Shown: positions 15,901 to 25,329 of the stretch, piece after piece
Position numbering within the stretch: the stretch's first letter is position 1
Layout: every line of letters starts with the position of its first letter
Assembly (NCBI GenBank): GCA_028291705.1
Contig: JAQGNS010000227.1
Coordinates: 1-41,692, forward strand
Reading direction: 5' to 3'
DNA: 41,692 nucleotides
Origin: Nevskia sp.
Lineage (GTDB): Bacteria > Pseudomonadota > Gammaproteobacteria > Nevskiales > Nevskiaceae
Made by a program: the position numbers and the translations under genes
Notes under the pieces: model-generated
Told to the model about the DNA's origin: nothing
What the model saw: only the letters and a program-made list of their open reading frames with translations
Database searches by the model: none

Positions 15901-17301
15901 TTACAACACCGTCGATGCCACTTCCGGCAACTGCTCCAGCGCGTCGGCGATCAGTTCCAGCGAGTGCCGGCAATCCGCGCGCGTCGCGGCGCCGCCCAGG
16001 CAGACGCGCACGGCTTCCGGCGGGGTGGCGGTGATGGCGAAGGCGTCGCTGCCGACGACGCCGATGCCGCGGGTGCGCAGGTGGGTGGCGAAGTCGATGC
16101 GGTTCCACGGCGGCGGCAGCGTCAGCCACAGGTGGAAGGCTTCGGGCTTGGCGTAGTAGCTGCCGCGCGGCAGCAGTTCGGCGGCGATCTTCTGCCGCGC
16201 CTGCGATTCGCGGCGGATGGCGTGGAGCATGGCGTCGGCGCTGCCGTCGTTGATCCAGCGCGTGGCCAGGGCCACGGTCAGCGGCGCGGCCATGATGGTG
16301 GTGGCACGCAGGGTGGAGATGAGGCGCTTGGCGGTGCGCGCTTCCGGCGCGACCAGGTAGGCGATGCGCAGGCCGGCGCCGAGATGCTTGGCCAGGCCGC
16401 TGACGTAGTAGGTCAGCTCCGGCGCCAGGCTGGCCATCGGCGGCGGCGCTTTCACTGGCAGCAGGCCGTAGGCATCGTCCTCGATGATCGCCACGCCGTA
16501 CTGCCGCGCGATCGCCACCAGCGTTTCGCGCCGGGCCAGCGGGATCACCAGGGTAGTGGGGTTCTGGTAGGTGGGGTTGAGGTATAGCGCCTTGGGCCGG
16601 TGTACGCGGCAGGCGGTTTCGAACTCCTGCGGGATGACGCCGTCCGCATCCATCGGCAGGCCATGCAGGCGGATGCCGAACTGCGCGCTCAGCGCCTTCA
16701 CGCCGGGATAGGTGATGTCCTCACAGCACATCACTTCGCCGGGTCGCACCAGGGTGCTGAACAGGGCCACCAGCGCGCTCTGGATGCCGGGGCAGATCAG
16801 CACGCGGTCGATGGCCAGGCCCGGCAGCAGCGGCCCCAGCCAGCGCGCGCCGGCATCACGCTCCTCGGCGCTGCCACCGAATTCCTGGTAGCGCAGCAGG
16901 GTGGCGATGTCGCCCTGTTCCGCCACCTGCATCAGGCTGCGCCGCAGCCGCGCCTGCAGGGCCGGCTCCTGCGGCTCCGGCGGCAGGTTCATGGTCATCT
17001 CCACCAGGCCGACGGTGCGCGCGCTGCGGTTGGTCAGCGCGGCGGTGGTGGCGCGGATGAAGCTGCCCTGGCCGGCCTTGCTGTCGATCAGCCCGCGCGA
17101 CTGTGCCTCGGCGTAGCCGCGCGCGGCGGTGGTGTAGTTGAGGCCCAGTTCCCGCGCCAGCAGGCGCAGCGGCGGCAGGCGGTCCGAGGCGGTGAGGCGG
17201 CCGCTGCGGATGTCGTCGGCGATGGCGTCGGCGAGGGCGAGGTAGGCGGGCTTGTCGCTGTCCTTCAGGCTGGCTTTCCAGCGACGGGCTTGCTCGGACA
17301 T
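15901..17301 (-). CDS. MocR family regulator (GntR HTH + aminotransferase domain), copy 2
   Basis: A 466-residue paralogue of the gene at 14310-15710, visibly similar throughout. The GntR helix-turn-helix (RLPPLRLLARELGLNYTTAARGYAEAQ) is joined to an aminotransferase domain with VEDDAYG-type IEDDAYGLLPVK and the PLP lysine in SGLAKHLGAGLRIAY. The ATG at 17301 is divergent from the nitB start with 354 bp between, the usual place for the local regulator of a MocR-controlled operon. The pair of paralogues suggests duplication followed by different target or effector specificity. Control of Nit1C is an inference; the effector is unknown. Confidence 0.9.
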   Translation of the reverse strand: MSEQARRWKASLKDSDKPAYLALADAIADDIRSGRLTASDRLPPLRLLARELGLNYTTAARGYAEAQSRGLIDSKAGQGSFIRATTAALTNRSARTVGLVEMTMNLPPEPQEPALQARLRRSLMQVAEQGDIATLLRYQEFGGSAEERDAGARWLGPLLPGLAIDRVLICPGIQSALVALFSTLVRPGEVMCCEDITYPGVKALSAQFGIRLHGLPMDADGVIPQEFETACRVHRPKALYLNPTYQNPTTLVIPLARRETLVAIARQYGVAIIEDDAYGLLPVKAPPPMASLAPELTYYVSGLAKHLGAGLRIAYLVAPEARTAKRLISTLRATTIMAAPLTVALATRWINDGSADAMLHAIRRESQARQKIAAELLPRGSYYAKPEAFHLWLTLPPPWNRIDFATHLRTRGIGVVGSDAFAITATPPEAVRVCLGGAATRADCRHSLELIADALEQLPEVASTVL

Positions 17302-17655
17302 GGCTTCAGGGCGGCTCGGTGATGATTGGATGTAGTGCGATCAACTCGCCGCTATGCGCTGCAATCATCGTGCCGGTGCAGCGGCGCTCCGCCTTGGTGC
17401 GCCTGGGTAAATCGCTGATCCAGGATGCGGCATGCACCGCAACGGCGCTCGCGGCAATGATCGTATTTGTGTGCGATCAAGTGCGCCGCCGCGCGTTTTC
17501 GTTCAGCGCATCGCCATCAAAAAATCCTGCAAAACCATTCGCTAAGCGCAGTGATCGCAGCTTGATCGGATGCCACGTGTGCGCGAGGGCATATCGGTTG
17601 CAGCCCTATAGGGGCGTTCCGCAATTCACAGCCACACACCTATCAGGAGATGACG
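17302..17655. promoter_or_regulatory. Divergent MocR-Nit1C control region with TGCGATCA repeats
   Basis: No gene is convincing. The 8-mer TGCGATCA occurs at 17336-17343 and 17472-17479 and in reverse (TGATCGCA) at 17552-17559. The first two are part of a 10-bp direct repeat GTGCGATCAA. Two further TGATCG cores lie at 17458-17463 and 17563-17568. The clustering suggests an operator set for the divergent MocR protein or a nitrogen regulator. A sigma54-like element lies at the proximal end. Confidence 0.5.
17585..17600 (+). promoter_or_regulatory. Candidate sigma54 (-24/-12) promoter of Nit1C
   Basis: GGGCAT-N5-TTGCA has the invariant GG (17586-17587) and GC (17598-17599) separated by 10 bases, as in TGGCAC-N5-TTGCA. 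Transcription would start near 17611, leaving a leader of about 45 bases before nitB. Sigma54 control would fit a nitrogen-starvation operon, but it rests on one motif. Confidence 0.5.
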
Positions 17656-18138
17656 ATGCCCGCAGTAGCCACCCCCGCAACCAAGAAAGGCGATTTCTTT
17701 GTCGATTACGAAGAGAAGGTCTTTGAAGACGTCAAAGCCAAGCCGGGCGAAAAGGCGCTGGTGACCTTCCATACCGTCGCCTTCGAAGGCTCCATCGGCC
17801 TGGTCAACATCCTCCAGGCCAAGCGCCTGCAGCGCAAAGGCTTCGAGACCGCCATCCTGCTCTACGGCCCGGGCGTGACCCTGGGCATCCAGCGCGGCTT
17901 TCCCACCATCGGCGACGAGGCTTTCCCCGGCGCGCAGAACTTCGGCAAGCAGCTCGCCGCGTTCATGGAAGAGGGCGGCAAGGTCTACTGCTGCCGCTTT
18001 GCCCTGCAGATGCTCTACGGCCACGGCGAGCATTCGCTGCTGCCTGGCATCAAGCCGATCAACCCGCTCGATGTGCTGGACCTGATCCTGCTCTATCGCA
18101 ACGACAACGCCTTCATGATCCACACCTGGACCGTCTAG
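17656..18138 (+). CDS. nitB: Nit1C DsrE-like protein (MSMEG_0572/Sll0783 family)
   Basis: A 160-residue cytosolic protein of the MSMEG_0572/Sll0783 nitrogen-starvation family, with a DsrE-like fold ([39 protein letters not shown]). It is the conserved first gene of Nit1C clusters. The start at 17656 is used because AGGAGA precedes it by 5-6 bases; the ATG two codons earlier overlaps that site. Two adjacent cysteines ([10 protein letters not shown]) in the C-terminal half are the only evident reactive residues. In Synechocystis the homologue responds to nitrogen starvation. Its biochemical role is unknown. Confidence 0.88.
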   Translation: MPAVATPATKKGDFFVDYEEKVFEDVKAKPGEKALVTFHTVAFEGSIGLVNILQAKRLQRKGFETAILLYGPGVTLGIQRGFPTIGDEAFPGAQNFGKQLAAFMEEGGKVYCCRFALQMLYGHGEHSLLPGIKPINPLDVLDLILLYRNDNAFMIHTWTV

Positions 18139-18165
18139 GCCGAACCGCCCGCGAGGACTTTCGCC

Positions 18166-19268
<1,103 letters not shown>

Positions 19269-19272
<4 letters not shown>

Positions 19273-20429
19273 GTACCACCGCCGCCGTCCTTGCTCCACT
19301 GCGCGCCAACGAAGCCGCGCAGTATTTGATCACTGAGATGCAGGCCAGCGGCCTGCGCCTGGAAGACCCGGCCGCCGGTGCCGCCGCGCGCAAGGGCGGG
19401 GCGGGGCCGACCGATCACAAGGCGGTTACGGTGGACGGCCGCACCGTGATGGTGCCGGTGCATAGCGATGCGGCGAAGGCCTCGCCCTTCCTGGCGCGTG
19501 CGCCGGATGCGCGCGGGGTCAGCGTGCTGGAGCGCAACGGCCTGGCGGTGGCGCGCATCGAGTTTCCGCGCCAGCCGCGCTTTTACAGATTGCAGACCTT
19601 CGACGGTGTGCCCTATTCCAAGATCGCTCAGCTACACGGTTCCGACGTGCTCGCCACCACGGTCTTGCAGACCTGCATCCGCTACGGCCGGCGCAGCACC
19701 TCCTGCCAGTTCTGCGCCATCGGCGAATCGCTGAAGGAAGGCCGCACCATCAACCGCAAGACGCCGGAGCAGCTCGGCGAGGTGGCGCGGGCGGCGGTAC
19801 TGCTCGACGGCATCAAGCACATGGTGATGACCACCGGCACGCCCAACTTCACCGATCGCGGCGCGCAGATCCTGTGCGAGAGCGCCTTCGGCGTGAAGGC
19901 GGCGGTGGACCTGCCGATCCAGGGCCAGTGCGAGCCGCCGGACGATCCGCGCTGGTTCCAGCGCATGAAGGACGCCGGCATCGACGCGCTGGGCATGCAC
20001 CTGGAAGCGGTGACGCCGGAGGTGCGTGACCGCATCATGCCGGGCAAGGCTAGCGTCAGCGTGCCGGAGTACCTGAATGCCTTCGCCGACGCGGTGCGGG
20101 TTTTCGGTCGCGGCCAGGTCAGCACCTACATCCTCGCCGGCCTGGGCGACACCGACCAGGCCATCCTGGAGATGTGCGAGACGCTGATCCGCATCGGCGT
20201 CTATCCCTTCGTGGTGCCCTTCGTGCCGGTGGGCGGTACGCCGCTGGCCAATCATCCCACGCCGAACGCCGCCGCCATGCGCGGCCTGCTGTCGCCGCTG
20301 GGCCGCATGCTGGTGGAGGGCGGTTTGAAGTCCGCCGACATCAAGGCCGGCTGCGGCAAGTGCGGCGCCTGCTCTTCGCTGGCTTCCTACGAAACCGGCG
20401 CCCCGGCGGTGCGCACCCATGCCGCCTGA
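19269..20429 (+). CDS. nitD: Nit1C radical SAM enzyme (MSMEG_0568 family)
   Basis: A 386-residue protein of the conserved Nit1C radical SAM family. The cluster-binding cysteines appear as [18 protein letters not shown] (Cys136, Cys146, Cys149), a C-x9-C-x2-C spacing rather than the usual C-x3-C-x2-C. A second group, GCGKCGACS (Cys362, 365, 368), near the C-terminus may hold an auxiliary iron-sulfur cluster. TIM-barrel segments such as [18 protein letters not shown] and ILAGLGDTD fit the superfamily. It overlaps nitC by four bases and nitE by 11. The reaction is unknown. Confidence 0.92.
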
Positions 20430-21015
20430 AGTGATCGCGATCAATCGCGCGGCGATGGACTGGGTGCCCGGCATCAACGTCGCCGCGCACAGCGCCTATG
20501 TGCCTAGCGAATACATCGTCAAGCTGGTGACGGAGCGCTGGGAGCAGCGCGAGGCCGCGCGCCTGCGCCGCGCCGTGTTCTGCTCCGAGCAGGGGCTGTT
20601 CGACCGCGACGACCGCGACGAGATCGACCGCCATGCCACCACCATCGTCGCCGTGTCCTGCGTCTCCGGCATGCCGGAGCAGGTGGTCGGCACCGTGCGC
20701 ATCCATGAAGCCGAGCCCGGCCACTGGCAGGGTTCGCGCCTGGCGGTGCTGCATGAGTACCGCCGCGTCGCCCAGCTCGGCACCGAGCTGATCCATCTCG
20801 CCGTCGGCACTGCCCATGCGCGCGGCGCCGTGCGCTTCACCGCCCAGGTGCAGGCGCAGAACGTGCCGCTGTTCCGCCGCCTGCACTGGACCTCGCTGGA
20901 GGAGATCGTGCTGCGCGGCAAGCCGCATCACCGCATGGAGGCGGATCTAGCGCACTATCCGCCGTGCAGCACCGGCGAGCGCGGCTTCGTCACCACCTTG
21001 CGGCAGGCGGCCTGA
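20419..21015 (+). CDS. nitE: Nit1C GNAT acetyltransferase (MSMEG_0567/Sll0786 N-terminal type)
   Basis: A 198-residue GNAT-fold protein. RLAVLHEYRRVAQLGTELIHLAVGTAHARGA is the acetyl-CoA-binding region, with an R-x-x-x-L-G pattern, preceded by strands VVGTVRIHE. The N-terminal FCSEQGLFDRDDRDEID segment resembles that of GNAT/acyl-homoserine-lactone-synthase-like enzymes. In some genomes this domain is fused to the AIR-synthase-like partner; here they are separate genes. The ATG overlaps the nitD end by 11 bases. The acceptor is unknown. Confidence 0.88.
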   Translation: MPPEVIAINRAAMDWVPGINVAAHSAYVPSEYIVKLVTERWEQREAARLRRAVFCSEQGLFDRDDRDEIDRHATTIVAVSCVSGMPEQVVGTVRIHEAEPGHWQGSRLAVLHEYRRVAQLGTELIHLAVGTAHARGAVRFTAQVQAQNVPLFRRLHWTSLEEIVLRGKPHHRMEADLAHYPPCSTGERGFVTTLRQAA

Positions 21016-21017
21016 GC

Positions 21018-22034
21018 ATGAATCCGGGGGGGGATCTCGCGGCGCTCGCACAGGGCCTGCGCAACAGCCGCGGCGTCGCGCACAAGCGCGATATCGCGGA
21101 GGTGGTGTCGACCCTGGGCATCGCCGATCCGCGGGCCGTCATCGCGGTGGGCGACGACTGCGCCGCCATTCCCGACGGCGACGGCTATCTGTTGCTGGCC
21201 ATAGAGGGTTTCCTCAACGAGTTCGTCGCCGCCGAGCCTTACTTCGCCGGCTGGTGCGGCGTGATGGTCAATGCCAGCGACATCTACGCCATGGGTGGCC
21301 GGCCGCTGGCGGTGGTCGACGCGCTGTGGAGCGATGGCGCGGAACGCGGCAAACCGGTACTGGAAGGCCTGGCCGCCGCCGCGCGCACCTATGGCGTGCC
21401 GGTGGTCGGCGGCCACAGCAATGCGCGCTGCGACCGCGCGCAGTTCTCGGTGGCCATCCTCGGTCGTGCCAGGAAACTGCTGAGCAGCTTCGAGGCGCGG
21501 CCCGGCGATGTGCTGCTCGCCGTCACCGACCTGCGCGGCCGCTACCGCGAGCATTTCTCCAACTGGGATACCAGCTCCGGCAGCGATGCGCAGCGTTTGC
21601 GCGGTGATCTGGAACTGCTGCCCTTGATCGCCGAGGCCGGGCTGTGCCGCGCCGCCAAGGACATCTCGCAGGCCGGCCTGCTCGGCACCCTGCTGATGCT
21701 GCTGGAGTGTTCCGGCATCGGCGCCACGGTCGAGCCGGGCAGGGTGCCGATACCGCCGGATGTCTCCGCCGAGCGCTGGCTGCTGCACACCTTTCCCAGC
21801 TACGGCTTCCTGCTTGCCGTGCCGTTGGCCAATGTCGCCGCGGTGATCGCCCGTTTCGCCGCGCGCGATCTCACCTGTGCCGCCATCGGTGTGTGCGAGG
21901 CGCGCCGCCAGTTGCGTCTGCGCGATGGCACCGGAGAAGTGCTGGCCTGGGATTTCCAGCACAGCGCACTGATCGGCTGCGGCCCCGCGATTCCCTCATC
22001 CCTTGCTCCCGAACCGGAGACCTCCCATGCCTGA
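21018..22034 (+). CDS. nitF: Nit1C AIR synthase-like protein (Sll0787 family)
   Basis: A 338-residue member of the PurM/SelD/ThiL-type superfamily, which activates substrates with ATP. The N-terminal domain shows the phosphate/metal-binding AVGDDCAAI and MVNASDIYAMGGRP motifs, followed by GVPVVGGHSN, all characteristic of the fold. It is not a purine-pathway enzyme: the sequence belongs to the Nit1C-specific branch. It starts two bases after the nitE stop and ends 8 bases into nitG. The likely role is ATP-dependent activation of an amide or acid intermediate (inference). Confidence 0.9.
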   Translation: MNPGGDLAALAQGLRNSRGVAHKRDIAEVVSTLGIADPRAVIAVGDDCAAIPDGDGYLLLAIEGFLNEFVAAEPYFAGWCGVMVNASDIYAMGGRPLAVVDALWSDGAERGKPVLEGLAAAARTYGVPVVGGHSNARCDRAQFSVAILGRARKLLSSFEARPGDVLLAVTDLRGRYREHFSNWDTSSGSDAQRLRGDLELLPLIAEAGLCRAAKDISQAGLLGTLLMLLECSGIGATVEPGRVPIPPDVSAERWLLHTFPSYGFLLAVPLANVAAVIARFAARDLTCAAIGVCEARRQLRLRDGTGEVLAWDFQHSALIGCGPAIPSSLAPEPETSHA

Positions 22035-22314
22035 AATGAGCTTCCGTGTGCGTTGGCCGGATGCCAGCGAGCAGCTGTGCTATTCGCCTTCTTCCACCAC
22101 GCGCGATTTCTTTACGCCGGGTGAGGCCTACCCGCTGGACGAGTTCGTCGAGCGCAGCCGCCGCGCCCTCAACCTGGCCAGTGAGCGCGTGCGCCAGCGT
22201 TATGGCTACGCCTGCAGCAGCGCCGCCGCGCAGTTGCAACAGATCGAACAGACCGCCGCCCGTTTCGCCGCCACGCCGAATGCGCGCGTGACGGTGCAAT
22301 CCTTTGAAAGCTGA
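22027..22314 (+). CDS. nitG: Nit1C small protein (MSMEG_0570 family)
   Basis: A 95-residue cytosolic protein, MSMEG_0570 nitrogen-starvation family. It opens MSFRVRWPDASEQLCYSPSS and continues with a helical region (ALNLASERVRQRYGYACSSAAAQLQQIEQ). No catalytic motif is evident. Two cysteines (CYSP and YACSS) are visible. GGAGA precedes the ATG by 6 bases, and the start overlaps nitF by 8 bases. It may be a structural or carrier subunit, but this is a guess. Confidence 0.85.
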   Translation: MPEMSFRVRWPDASEQLCYSPSSTTRDFFTPGEAYPLDEFVERSRRALNLASERVRQRYGYACSSAAAQLQQIEQTAARFAATPNARVTVQSFES

Positions 22315-22324
22315 GACCGCAGAC

Positions 22325-23608
22325 ATGAACACGCACAGAAGCGAACCGCTCCCTCCGCAGCGTGTGCCGGTGGCCATCATCGGCGGCGGCCAGGCCGGCC
22401 TGTCGATGAGCTGGCACCTGAAGCAGGCCGGCATCGAGCATCTGGTGTTCGAGCGCAAGCGCTGCTTCAGCGAGTGGCGCGAGGCGCGCTGGGATTCCTT
22501 CTGCCTGGTCACGCCCAACTGGCAGTGCCGCCTGCCGGGCTTCCACTACGCCGGGCCCGATCCCAAGGGCTTCATGCTGCGCGAGCAGATCGTCGAATAC
22601 CTCGACGCTTACATTGCCAGCTTCAATCCGCCGGTACTGGAAGGCGTGGAAGTCACCCGGGTGGAGCGTGATCCCGAAGGCGGCTTCCACCTCAAGACCA
22701 ACGCCGGCGACTTCATCGCGCAGCAAGTGGTGCTGGCCAACGGCGTCTACCAGGTGCCGATCATTCCGCGCTCGGCCGAGCGGCTGCCGCCGCATATCCT
22801 GCAACTGCATTCCTCCAACTACCGCAACCCGCAATCGATGCCGCCGGGGGCGACGCTGGTAGTGGGCAGCGGCCAGTCCGGCTGCCAGATCGCCGAGGAC
22901 CTGCACCTGGCCGGGCGCCAGGCGCACCTTTGCGTGGGCCGGGCGCCGCGTTCGCCGCGCATCTACCGGGGCAGGGAAGTGACCGATTGGCTGACCGAGT
23001 CCGGCTACTACGACATCCCCTACGAGAACCACCCGCAGAAAGCGACGGTGCGGGAGAAGACCAACCACTACCTCACTGGCCGCGACGGCGGCCGCGAGAT
23101 CGACTTGCGCCAGCGCGCCCTGGAGGGCATGAAACTGTACGGTCTGTTCAAGGGCGTGGAAGGCTCGCGCCTCCTGTTCGAGCCGGACCTGACGCGCAAC
23201 CTGGCCGAGGCCGATCGCTCCTACAACAACATCCGTGAGCTGGTCGACAAGCACATCCGCGACCAGGGCATAGCCGCGCCGGTCGAGCCGCCATATCAGC
23301 CGGCGTGGACGCCGCCGCACGATCCAGTGGAGCTGGACTACGCGGCGGGGGGCATCACCAGCATCGTCTGGGCCATCGGCTTCACGCCGGACTACCGCTG
23401 GGTCGACCTGCCAGTGTTCAACGGCCGGGGGCATCCGGTGCAGCGCCGCGGTGTCACCCCCGTGCCGGGAGCGTACTTCCTCGGCCTGTCCTGGCAGAAC
23501 ACCTGGGGTTCGGGGCGTTTTGCCGATGTGGGCAAGGATGCCGAGTACCTGTTCGGGCATATTGCGGCAGCGCTGGCGGGGAGTAAACGGCAGGTGCAGG
23601 CCGCGTGA
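22325..23608 (+). CDS. nitH: Nit1C flavin-dependent oxidoreductase (MSMEG_0569 family)
   Basis: A 427-residue flavin monooxygenase-like enzyme. The FAD-binding GxGxxG is in VAIIGGGQAGLSMSWHL near residue 20, the NADPH-binding Rossmann motif is in TLVVGSGQSGCQIAEDL near residue 180, and an ATGY-like segment is WAIGFTPDYRWVDLP near 355. The ATG at 22325 is chosen; the in-frame TTG 21 bases earlier lies inside nitG. It is the last gene of the seven-gene cluster. An oxygenative step has been proposed for Nit1C cyanide use, and this is the obvious candidate. Confidence 0.92.
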   Translation: MNTHRSEPLPPQRVPVAIIGGGQAGLSMSWHLKQAGIEHLVFERKRCFSEWREARWDSFCLVTPNWQCRLPGFHYAGPDPKGFMLREQIVEYLDAYIASFNPPVLEGVEVTRVERDPEGGFHLKTNAGDFIAQQVVLANGVYQVPIIPRSAERLPPHILQLHSSNYRNPQSMPPGATLVVGSGQSGCQIAEDLHLAGRQAHLCVGRAPRSPRIYRGREVTDWLTESGYYDIPYENHPQKATVREKTNHYLTGRDGGREIDLRQRALEGMKLYGLFKGVEGSRLLFEPDLTRNLAEADRSYNNIRELVDKHIRDQGIAAPVEPPYQPAWTPPHDPVELDYAAGGITSIVWAIGFTPDYRWVDLPVFNGRGHPVQRRGVTPVPGAYFLGLSWQNTWGSGRFADVGKDAEYLFGHIAAALAGSKRQVQAA

Positions 23609-23756
23609 AGCGGCACATCCTGGACCGCTGATCCTTCGACGCCCTTGTTACGGTCCCCGCAGTTTTGTAACGTACGCCCATTCAAATAAGCACCTTCCGC
23701 CGGCAGTGCCGCGGCGGGTGCAATAACGGCTTTCGGGACTCTCGGGGAGTTAGGGC

Positions 23757-25106
23757 GTGGTGCGATCCAGGACTGCATGCTGGCTGCCGGCGGCGCTGCT
23801 GTTGTGCCCGCTGGCCCATGCCCTGTCCGTGGACAGCCATAGCCAGATGCACGCAGTGATCGGCCAGCCCTTGTCGCTGGACCTGCCGGTCAGCTTCGCG
23901 GGACTCAACGTCAATGCGGTGACGGTGCGGGTTACGCCGGGACCGGACCTGCCGGGCGAGGAAGAGGTGGTGGCCGAGTCGGTGCAGGCCGTTTACGACC
24001 CGCAGCGTTCGGTGGTGCACCTGGGGACGGCGCGGCGCGTGATGGTGCCGGCCCTGAGCCTGCACCTGGTCATCACCGCCGGCGCCCTGGTGGTGAACCA
24101 TGACGTCGACGTGCTGGTCGACGTGCCGGACCTGAGTACGCAGCACACGGCCCGGGCCGAGGCGGCCATCCCCGCCGCCGCGCCGCCGCCGGCCGTGGAC
24201 GAAGCCGCGGCGCAGGGCATCCACGTGGTAGCCATCCAGAAGGCGGAAACTCCGCCCGCCCGTGGTTACGGCGATGCCGCCGGCAAGGCCGCGCCGGCTT
24301 CCGCCGCGGCTGACGCGGAGCGTCCCAGCGTCACACCCCCGCCGCCGCCGCCGCCGCCCGATCCACGGCCGAAGACCTGGCAGGTGCGCTCCGGCGACAG
24401 CCTGAGCAGCATCTCGCGGCGCCTGGCGCAGATCTACGAAGTTTCGCCGGAGGCGATGTCGCTGGCGCTGTATGAGGCCAATATCGGCGCCTTCAGCGCG
24501 AAGAACCCGGAGCAGGCGGTGCCCGGCAAGTGGCTGCAGGTGCCGGAAGACTATGTGTCGCGCGGCGAGCCGGTGGACCGGGTGGCACAGTTCCGCGCTT
24601 GGCTGCGGCAGCCGCAGGGCGTCTGGCAACCGCATTCCTATCTGCCCTTCGGCCCCGGGGCGCCGGCACCGGCCGCCGCGCCGCATCCGGATTTCATCGG
24701 CGCCATCGCCCTGGTGGCGGGGGTGGCGGTACTGCTGCTGGCCGGCGTCTTGCTGCTGCGCCGGGTGCGGGTACGGCCGCTGCTGACCCGCTATGTGCCG
24801 ATGTCGGCGGTGCAGGTGAAGAAGGTCAAGCGCATCATCATCCCGGCGCCCCCGCCGCGGCGCGGCCTGTCGCAGGGCTCGGTGACGGAGAAGCTGCGCA
24901 TCAAGCGCCTGCGCGAGATGCTGGACCATTACCCGTTCCGCTCGGATATCCGCTACCGCCTGGCGCAGCGCCTGCACAAGGCCGGCGACGGCCGCACCTT
25001 CGCCCAGATCGCCCCGCCGCTGCGGCCCTCGCTCAGCCCCGAAGCCTGGGCGCGGGTCTGCGCCATGGGGCGCGAACTGCTGCCGGACGATCCGCGCTTC
25101 CGCTAG
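23757..25106 (+). CDS. Short FimV-like LysM membrane protein
   Basis: A 449-residue protein. The signal peptide ends AHALSVDS, followed by a FimV-type N-terminal beta domain (QPLSLDLPVSFAG...). An Ala/Pro-rich linker with eight consecutive prolines leads to a LysM domain (about 205-265, TWQVRSGDSLSSISRRLA), one membrane helix (about 312-338) and a basic cytoplasmic part of about 110 residues. FimV binds peptidoglycan at the pole and organises pili and motility proteins. Canonical FimV is roughly twice as long, with a TPR-bearing acidic C-terminal half that is absent here. The GTG start at 23757 is supported by GGGGAG 7 bases upstream. Confidence 0.75.
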   Translation: MVRSRTACWLPAALLLCPLAHALSVDSHSQMHAVIGQPLSLDLPVSFAGLNVNAVTVRVTPGPDLPGEEEVVAESVQAVYDPQRSVVHLGTARRVMVPALSLHLVITAGALVVNHDVDVLVDVPDLSTQHTARAEAAIPAAAPPPAVDEAAAQGIHVVAIQKAETPPARGYGDAAGKAAPASAAADAERPSVTPPPPPPPPDPRPKTWQVRSGDSLSSISRRLAQIYEVSPEAMSLALYEANIGAFSAKNPEQAVPGKWLQVPEDYVSRGEPVDRVAQFRAWLRQPQGVWQPHSYLPFGPGAPAPAAAPHPDFIGAIALVAGVAVLLLAGVLLLRRVRVRPLLTRYVPMSAVQVKKVKRIIIPAPPPRRGLSQGSVTEKLRIKRLREMLDHYPFRSDIRYRLAQRLHKAGDGRTFAQIAPPLRPSLSPEAWARVCAMGRELLPDDPRFR

Positions 25107-25329
25107 GTGTTTTTTCCCGGTGGATGAGGCCAGCGGAGTGCGCTGGCGCACAGTTTGGCTACTGCAGCCACATACACCTGCTGTACGATTCCCGTTGGCG
25201 GCCTGTGGCCCGATTCATGCCCTGTGTGGCTATATGTACGGGAGCAGGTGCAGGGGGCGTGTGGGGATGCCGCGCGGGGGTTTCACTGGTTTGATGGGCT
25301 GGTTTCAGCGGGATACCGGAAATGTGGCC

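Noticed and set aside
17361-17460. NtrC-like TGCACC/GGTGCA half-sites upstream of nitB
   Set aside because: Only partial matches with wrong spacing (for example TGCAAT-N9-GGTGCA); too weak to call an NtrC site.
22169-23560. 463-codon frame antisense to nitH and nitG
   Set aside because: Same cause; the plus-strand genes carry clear FAD/NADPH motifs and fit the Nit1C order.
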